60,655 nucleotides of DNA, taken from positions 1 to 60,655 of the forward strand of contig CAYWLS010000027.1 of the NCBI GenBank assembly GCA_964458605.1. Reading direction: 5' to 3'. Positions 55,857 through 60,655 of this stretch are shown here, one piece after another (within the stretch, counting starts at the first letter, position 1; each line of letters begins with the position of its first letter). Made by a program: the position numbers and the translations under genes. Below the pieces are notes generated by a model, which saw nothing but the letters and a program-made list of their open reading frames with translations, did not search any database and was not told the origin of the DNA. Origin of the DNA: JBBSNV01 sp964458605. Its GTDB lineage: Bacteria; Pseudomonadota; Alphaproteobacteria; Reyranellales; JAQSWP01.

Positions 55857-57359
55857 CTAGGCCGCGAGGTAGCGTCGCTCCAGATGCTTGCGGAAGGCTT
55901 CGGTGCCGAGCTTCCGGCCCGTCGCCTCCTCGAGCAGGCTGTCGGTGTCGAGCAGCGAGCCCTTGCCATGGACATTGGCGCGCAGCCAGTCGAACAGCGG
56001 CCCGAAACGGCCATGGGCGAGCCCGGGCAGGATCCGGTCGTTCTCGGCGCAGGCGGCGGCGAAGAGCTGGGCCGCGGCCAGCGCGCCCATGGTGTAGGTC
56101 GGGAAATAGCCGATGGCCCCGTCGGGCCAGTGGATGTCCTGCAGGCAGCCCAGCCGGTCGTCCGGCGGTTCGATGCCCAGCGACTTTTTCATGCCCGCGT
56201 TCCAGGCTTCCGGCAGGTCGGCCAGCTTCAGATCGCCCGCCAGCATGGCCCGCTCCAGCCGGTAGCGCAGCATGACATGCAGCGGATAGCTGACCTCGTC
56301 GGCGTCGACCCGGATGAAGCCCGGCTTCACCACCGTGTAGAGCCGGTGCAGATTGTCCTCCGACCACGCCGCGCCGCCGCCGCCGAAGGCGGCGCGCATC
56401 TTGGGAGCGGCGAAGGCGATGAACTCCCGGCTGCGGCAGGCCTGCATCTCCAGCAGCAGGGACTGGCTCTCATGCATCGTCATGCCGCGGGCATTGCCGA
56501 CCGGCTGGTGCCGCCAGTGCGGCGGCAGGTTGGCCTCGTACATGGCGTGGCCGGTCTCGTGCAGCACCCCCATCAGGGAGCGGGCGAAATCGGCGTCGTC
56601 GTAGCGCGTGGTGATGCGGATGTCGTCGGGCACGCCGCCGGTGAAGGGATGCAGCGAGATGTCGAGCCGCCCCTTGGTGAAGTCGAAGCCGATCGCCTCC
56701 ATCAGCTGCACGCCCAGCACGCGCTGCGCTTCGACCGGGAACGGCCCCGGCAGCGGCAGCGGGGCCGGCCGGCCGGCCTGATGCTCCAGCACGCGCTGCA
56801 GCAGGGCGGGCAGGAAGGATTCCAGTTCGGCGAAGATGGCGTCGATGCGGGCCGACTTGCCGCCCGGCTCGTATTCGTCGAGCAGCGCGTCGTAGGGCGA
56901 GCAGCCCAGCGCGGCCGCCTTGGCGTCGGCGATCTCGCGGGTGATGTCGAGCACGGTCTGCAGATAGGGCAGCAGCAGCTTGAAGTCGCTGCGCGCCCGC
57001 GCCTCGCGCCACATCATTTCGCTCTGGGCGGTCGCCTTGGTGCGGGCCTCGATCAGATACGGCGTCAGCGCGGTGGCGTGGATCCAGCGCCGGCGCATCT
57101 CGCGCAGATTGGCCTGCTGCCAGGAATCGAGCCGCGCCTGGCCGGCCGCGTCGAGCAGGTCGGCCATGTCAGGCGCCACCAGGGTCTCGTGCGCCACCAC
57201 TTCCAGCGCCGCCACCTGCTCGGCCCGCGCCGCGCCGGAGCCCGCCGGCATCATTACCGAGCGGTCCCAGCCCAGCATGGCCATGCTGTCGCCCAGCAAT
57301 CCGACGCGGCGGAAGCGCGCCTCGAGCGCGGTGTAGGCGCTCATCGCGTTGCTGGTCAC
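55857..57359 (-). CDS. M32 family metallocarboxypeptidase (Taq-type)
   Basis: A 500-residue peptidase with the zinc motif HETGH (HExxH) in LMGVLHETGHAMYEANLP, and family-specific ARGMTMHESQSLLLEMQ and RVDADEVSYPLHVMLRY, plus the first-third signature LGWDRSVMMPAG. It removes C-terminal residues, preferring broad substrates. The GTG at 57359 overlaps the SURF1 stop (GTGA) and has GGAGAAGGAT upstream; an ATG five codons later is possible. Confidence 0.93.
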   Translation of the reverse strand: MTSNAMSAYTALEARFRRVGLLGDSMAMLGWDRSVMMPAGSGAARAEQVAALEVVAHETLVAPDMADLLDAAGQARLDSWQQANLREMRRRWIHATALTPYLIEARTKATAQSEMMWREARARSDFKLLLPYLQTVLDITREIADAKAAALGCSPYDALLDEYEPGGKSARIDAIFAELESFLPALLQRVLEHQAGRPAPLPLPGPFPVEAQRVLGVQLMEAIGFDFTKGRLDISLHPFTGGVPDDIRITTRYDDADFARSLMGVLHETGHAMYEANLPPHWRHQPVGNARGMTMHESQSLLLEMQACRSREFIAFAAPKMRAAFGGGGAAWSEDNLHRLYTVVKPGFIRVDADEVSYPLHVMLRYRLERAMLAGDLKLADLPEAWNAGMKKSLGIEPPDDRLGCLQDIHWPDGAIGYFPTYTMGALAAAQLFAAACAENDRILPGLAHGRFGPLFDWLRANVHGKGSLLDTDSLLEEATGRKLGTEAFRKHLERRYLAA

Positions 57360-58096
57360 GATCCTTCTCCGCCCTGCTCCTTGAGCGCCAGCTTGCGGCT
57401 GTAGACCAGGTAGATGACCGTCAAGGTGACGGCGAAGGCGAACCAGGTGATGGCGTATTGCAGGTGGTCGTTGGGCAGGTCGATGCGGGTCTGCCCGCCG
57501 ATCGGCAGGCCGCCGGGATTGGGCGCGGCGCCGGCGGCGATCCAGTAGGGCGATGCGGCCCTGGCCACGGTGGCCGCCTGCAGCATCGCCGGCACGTCGA
57601 CATAGAGCCAGACGTTCTTGGCCGGGTCGTTGTCGGGCGTGATCCAGCCCGGCTTCTGGCTCTGCCGCACGATACCCACCACCTCGGTCGGACCCTCGAT
57701 CTGGCCCTGGGCGCGGCTGGCCGGGTCGCGCTTGTCGTCGGGCACCCAGCCGCGATTGACCAGCACGGCGCCCGAGCCGTCGTCCAGCACGAAGGGCGTG
57801 ACGATCTGGTAGCCGACATTGCCGTTGAGGCTGCGGGCGATCAGATCGAGCTCGTGGCCGTGGTCGAAATGGCCGCGCAGGCGGACCTGGCGGTATTCGT
57901 CCTTGGCCGGATCGCCGCTCAGCTGCGCCAGCGACACCGGCTGGGCGGTGGTGCGGGTGTGCAGCTTGTCGAGCAGGTCCTCTTTCCACGACAGGCGTTC
58001 GAGCTGCCAGATCGAGAACGCCAGCATCAGCAGCACGGCCGGCACCGTGAACAGGGTGGGCCACAGGGCGAAGCGGAAGCGGCGTTGCGTTGTCAT
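57356..58096 (-). CDS. SURF1 family cytochrome oxidase assembly protein
   Basis: A 246-residue protein with one membrane span at each end (FALWPTLFTVPAVLLMLAFS and YAITWFAFAVTLTVIYLVY) and a periplasmic middle. Motifs are WQLERLSWKEDLL, EYRQVRLRGHFD, VLVNRGWVP and PNDHLQYAITWF, all typical of SURF1. It helps insert heme a into subunit I. ATGA overlap with the DUF983 gene and GTGA with the carboxypeptidase. Confidence 0.94.
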   Translation of the reverse strand: MTTQRRFRFALWPTLFTVPAVLLMLAFSIWQLERLSWKEDLLDKLHTRTTAQPVSLAQLSGDPAKDEYRQVRLRGHFDHGHELDLIARSLNGNVGYQIVTPFVLDDGSGAVLVNRGWVPDDKRDPASRAQGQIEGPTEVVGIVRQSQKPGWITPDNDPAKNVWLYVDVPAMLQAATVARAASPYWIAAGAAPNPGGLPIGGQTRIDLPNDHLQYAITWFAFAVTLTVIYLVYSRKLALKEQGGEGS

Positions 58097-58479
58097 GAAC
58101 CCAATTCGGTTTCGGTCGAGCGATGGCGGTACTGCTGCGCCACCATGATGGCCTTGAGCGGCCGCAGCAGGCCCAGCGTGCCGCCCAACAGCACGACCGG
58201 CCAGATCAGCAGGTGGACCCAGAACGGCGGTTCGAAGCGGAATTCCACCCACAGCGCCAGCGGCACCACGATGAAGCCCAGGATGAAGATGATGAACACG
58301 GCGGGACCGTCGCCGCTGTCATGGGCCTGCAGCTCGAGCCCGCAGACCGAACAGCGATCGACCACCGTCAGGAAGCCCTTGAACAGCTTGCCCTGCCCGC
58401 AGCGCGGGCAGCGCTGCGCCAGGCCGGTCTTTAAAGGCGAAAGGGGCGGCCAGTCGCCGCCCCCCGTATTTTCGCTCAT
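58093..58479 (-). CDS. DUF983 membrane protein
   Basis: A 128-residue protein with two CxxC pairs in the N-terminal zinc-ribbon-like part (RCPRCGQGKLF and RCSVCGLEL), the segment HDSGDGPAVFIIFILGF, and two membrane spans, which define DUF983. In alphaproteobacteria this gene is regularly found between coxC and SURF1, so an oxidase-assembly role is likely but not shown. It begins 12 bases after the coxC stop. Confidence 0.92.
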   Translation of the reverse strand: MSENTGGGDWPPLSPLKTGLAQRCPRCGQGKLFKGFLTVVDRCSVCGLELQAHDSGDGPAVFIIFILGFIVVPLALWVEFRFEPPFWVHLLIWPVVLLGGTLGLLRPLKAIMVAQQYRHRSTETELGS

Positions 58480-58491
58480 GTCGCTCCCGCG

Positions 58492-59370
58492 TCAGTGGTG
58501 GGCGTATTCGGCCCCGCCAGCGCCCCAGATATAGATGGCGATGAACAGGAACAGCCAGACCACGTCGACGAAATGCCAGTACCAGGCCGCGGCCTCGAAG
58601 CCGAAATGGTGGTTCGGCTGGAAATGGCCGCGAATGGCGCGCACCAGGTTCACCGCCAGGAAGATCGTGCCGACGATGACGTGGAAGCCGTGGAAGCCGG
58701 TCGCCATGAAGAAAGCCGACGAGTAGATGTTCTCGCGGAAGCCGAAGGCGGCGTGGCTGTACTCGTAGGCCTGGATGCAGGTGAAGGTCAGACCCAGCGC
58801 CACGGTGCAGGCCAGGCCCTGGATCAGGCCGCGGCGGTCGCCTTCCTTCAGCGCATGGTGCGCCCAGGTCACGGTGGTGCCCGACAGCAGCAGGATGAGC
58901 GTGTTCATCAGCGGCAGGTCGAACGGGTTGAACGGATGGATGCTGGCGGGCGGCCAGGTTCCGCCATTGGCCTGCACGCGGGCGAACTGGATCGGGTCGC
59001 TGGCGAACAGGCTGGCGTCGAAGAAGGCCCAGAAGAAGGCGGCGAAGAACAGCACCTCCGAGGCGATGAACAGCATCATGCCGTAGCGCAGGCCGATCTG
59101 GACGATCGGGGTGTGGAAACCCTGGTACTCGCCCTCGCGCATCACGTCGCGCCACCACAGGAACATGGTGAGCAGCACCAGCGCGAAACCCGGCAGCAGC
59201 TTCAGCACGCCCAGCGAGACCAGGAAGGGCTGCGCCCCGGGGCCGAAAATGTCCGGATGCATGAAGGTGACCCCGCCGAACGCCAGCAGCACGCCGGAGG
59301 CGGCGCCGACCAGCGGCCACGGGCTGGGATCGACCAGATGGTACGGATGCTTCTGTGCTGCTGCGCTCAT
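58492..59370 (-). CDS. coxC: Cytochrome c oxidase subunit III
   Basis: A 292-residue subunit III with seven spans: HPYHLVDPSPWPLVGA, FLWWRDVMREGEYQGFHT, FIASEVLFFAAFFWAFFD (with the conserved Glu), NTLILLLSGTTVTWAHHAL, and ending FEAAAWYWHFVDVVWLFLFI. It supports proton uptake and stability of the aa3-type oxidase. Ribosome site GGAGAAGGGG upstream of the ATG. Downstream of ctaG in the oxidase operon. Confidence 0.97.
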   Translation of the reverse strand: MSAAAQKHPYHLVDPSPWPLVGAASGVLLAFGGVTFMHPDIFGPGAQPFLVSLGVLKLLPGFALVLLTMFLWWRDVMREGEYQGFHTPIVQIGLRYGMMLFIASEVLFFAAFFWAFFDASLFASDPIQFARVQANGGTWPPASIHPFNPFDLPLMNTLILLLSGTTVTWAHHALKEGDRRGLIQGLACTVALGLTFTCIQAYEYSHAAFGFRENIYSSAFFMATGFHGFHVIVGTIFLAVNLVRAIRGHFQPNHHFGFEAAAWYWHFVDVVWLFLFIAIYIWGAGGAEYAHH

Positions 59371-59424
59371 GTCTTCCCCTTCTCCATTCCCTGCGGCCGC
59401 GCCGGGCGGCCTATCCCTCGATCT

Positions 59425-60018
59425 CTATCGCTTCGCGCCCGCCGTCTGCGCCTGGGCCAGCAGCGATCGGGCGTGATCGGAAGTGGCGGCGAAGAACATA
59501 TACGACAGCGCGATTTCCTTCAGCCCGCGCAGGCCCGGATCCTGGGCCAGCGCGGGATCGATCATGAACGTCACCGCCAGATCGGCGGTCTGTCCCGGCT
59601 GCAGCAGCTGCTCGGTCGAGCAGAAGCACTGCAGCTGGTCGACATAGGCCGATACCGTGTCGGACGGCACGCTGGACACGGCCTTGCCGACCAGCGGACG
59701 CGAGCCCCTGTTGGTGACGGTGAAATGCACCGTGGCCCGCTCGCCCAGCCGCACCGTCAGCTTGGGCTGCACGGCGGCGAAGCGCCACGGCAGTTCCGGC
59801 GCGGTGTCGGCGTTGAAGCTGACCGTCACCTGGCGGTCGACCACCGGTGCGGCGGCGGCCGCGACGCTGACCGGCGTGCCGGCATAACCGGTGACAGCGC
59901 AATAGAGCTGGTAGAGCGGCGCCGACACCAGGGCCAGCGCGGTGAGCCCGACAAAGCCGCCGACCAGCGCCCACATCAGGCGCCGGTTGCGACGGGCAAG
60001 ATCGGGCGCCACGGTCAC
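59425..60018 (-). CDS. ctaG: Cytochrome c oxidase assembly protein CtaG/Cox11
   Basis: A 197-residue Cox11 homologue: N-terminal anchor LMWALVGGFVGLTALALVSAPLYQLYC split by SAPLYQLYC, then a periplasmic beta domain with the copper motif CFCSTEQ and PVVFMIDP-like DLAVTFMIDP, and ALSYMFF. It delivers copper to the CuB site of subunit I. The GTG at 60018 overlaps the small protein's stop (GTGA). Confidence 0.95.
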   Translation of the reverse strand: MTVAPDLARRNRRLMWALVGGFVGLTALALVSAPLYQLYCAVTGYAGTPVSVAAAAAPVVDRQVTVSFNADTAPELPWRFAAVQPKLTVRLGERATVHFTVTNRGSRPLVGKAVSSVPSDTVSAYVDQLQCFCSTEQLLQPGQTADLAVTFMIDPALAQDPGLRGLKEIALSYMFFAATSDHARSLLAQAQTAGAKR

Positions 60019-60194
60019 GGAGTCACTCCGCTGCCGCCCATGCGCACGATGGTCAGCACGTAGAACAGCGCCACCATGCCGACCAGCAGCAGCATCACGG
60101 CGATGTTCTTGCCGCGCTGGCGGCGATGCATCTCGCTGCGCTTGCGGCGCTCGGGTTTGCGATCCTGATCCGGGCTCACGATGTCCACCGTCAT
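60015..60194 (-). CDS. Small CoxF-like oxidase assembly protein
   Basis: A 59-residue protein with a basic N-terminus (RKPERRKRSEMHRRQRG) and one membrane span (IAVMLLLVGMVALFYVLTIV). It lies between ctaB and ctaG with ATGA and GTGA overlaps, the position held by the short CoxF protein in alphaproteobacterial oxidase operons. Assignment rests on position and topology. Confidence 0.7.
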   Translation of the reverse strand: MTVDIVSPDQDRKPERRKRSEMHRRQRGKNIAVMLLLVGMVALFYVLTIVRMGGSGVTP

Positions 60195-60655
60195 GCCAAC
60201 ACCCGGTCGACCAGCAACAGGGCAAACAGAAGGAAAAGATAGAGGATGGAGAAGCCGAACATCTGGCGGGCCGGCTTCATGTCGGCGCTGCGCAGCACCC
60301 GCACGGCGAACGCCACGAAGGCCATGCTGAGCAGCAGCGCCGGGGCGCCGTAGATCCAGCCCACCACGCCCAGCAGGGTCGGCGCCAGCGATACCGGCAG
60401 CAGCAGCACGGTGTAGACCAGCATCTGCCGCTTGGTTTCCGCCTCGCCGGCCACCACCGGCAGCATCGGCACGCCGGCGGCGGCGTAGTCGCCGCGGCGG
60501 TAGAGCGACAGCGCCCAGAAATGCGGCGGCGTCCACATGAAGATCAGCAGGAACAGCGCCACGGAAGCCCAGCCGACATCGCCGGTCACCGCCGCCCAGC
60601 CGATCATCGGCGGGAAGGCGCCGGCGGCGCCGCCGATGACGATGTTCTGCGGCGT
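60191..60655 (-). CDS. ctaB: Protoheme IX farnesyltransferase (5' end cut by the window)
   Basis: The C-terminal 154 residues of heme O synthase, open to the window edge. Visible family segments are TPQNIVIGGAAGAFPPMIGW, MWTPPHFWALSLYRRGDY and VLRSADMKPARQMFGFSI, with several spans. It attaches a farnesyl group to heme b, making heme O for the oxidase. The N-terminal half, including the first Asp-rich motif, lies beyond the window. Confidence 0.95.
   Translation of the reverse strand, partial: TPQNIVIGGAAGAFPPMIGWAAVTGDVGWASVALFLLIFMWTPPHFWALSLYRRGDYAAAGVPMLPVVAGEAETKRQMLVYTVLLLPVSLAPTLLGVVGWIYGAPALLLSMAFVAFAVRVLRSADMKPARQMFGFSILYLFLLFALLLVDRVLA

Overview
The window is a high-GC chromosomal segment of an alphaproteobacterium. 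The evidence is gene order and family content: a complete dcw cell-wall/division cluster followed by bamD-recN-ligA, a very long FtsZ, a type A RNase P RNA, a ctaB-ctaG-coxC-DUF983-SURF1 cytochrome oxidase assembly run, and GTTC-N7-GTTC and GANTC motifs of the alphaproteobacterial LexA/CcrM type. I cannot name the genus; a Rhodospirillales-like or Reyranella-like lineage would fit. I see no tRNA, rRNA, CRISPR array, insertion sequence or prophage.

Layout. 0.1-4.8 kb (minus): a five-gene cassette SLC13-type permease > MBL-fold protein > FAD monooxygenase > DUF2783 > GNAT, probably an uncharacterised organic-anion or aromatic catabolic unit. 4.8-6.1 kb: a lower-GC secreted-protein gene that looks decayed (amber codon just after the signal peptide, and a probable frameshift). 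6.2-9.5 kb (plus): uvrD and prmA. 9.5-12.3 kb: a DUF1127 protein and aminopeptidase P. 12.35-17.1 kb (minus): ligA, recN, bamD.

17.2-36.4 kb (minus): the dcw cluster, transcribed mraZ-rsmH-ftsL-ftsI-murE-murF-mraY-murD-ftsW-murG-murC-murB-ddl-ftsQ-ftsA-ftsZ. Most junctions are 1-14 nt overlaps (ATGA or GTGA), so the genes are probably translationally coupled. The set makes the lipid II precursor (Mur/Ddl/MraY/MurG), polymerises it at the septum (FtsW/FtsI), and supplies the divisome scaffold (FtsQLAZ). lpxC, usually found between ftsZ and bamD in this class, is absent. The mraZ promoter sits inside five perfectly phased TGGGN repeats (a MraZ operator). Between it and rnpB lie a perfect alphaproteobacterial LexA half-site pair and a 44-codon ORF for a basic-then-hydrophobic peptide, a speculative SOS-controlled division peptide.

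36.6-40.5 kb (minus): rnpB, an AmiD-like amidase, an acyltransferase-3 protein, an EamA transporter and a TerB-DnaJ protein. 40.6-44.2 kb (plus): a fused HyuA-HyuB 5-oxoprolinase/hydantoinase. 44.2-45.8 kb (minus): a lower-GC PnuC-NadR pair for NAD salvage. 45.9-48.2 kb: TauD-family dioxygenase, divergent TetR regulator and a TSUP exporter. 48.3-50.5 kb: uvrB. 50.6-52.1 kb: a secreted His-rich helical protein divergent from a four-cysteine (Fe-S type) winged-helix regulator. 52.2-60.7 kb (minus): from ctaB (cut by the window edge) through small CoxF-like protein, ctaG, coxC, DUF983, SURF1, M32 carboxypeptidase, DUF1272, thrC, M16 peptidase and a RimJ-like acetyltransferase.

All assignments rest on reading translated sequence, motifs and gene order; no database search was run.
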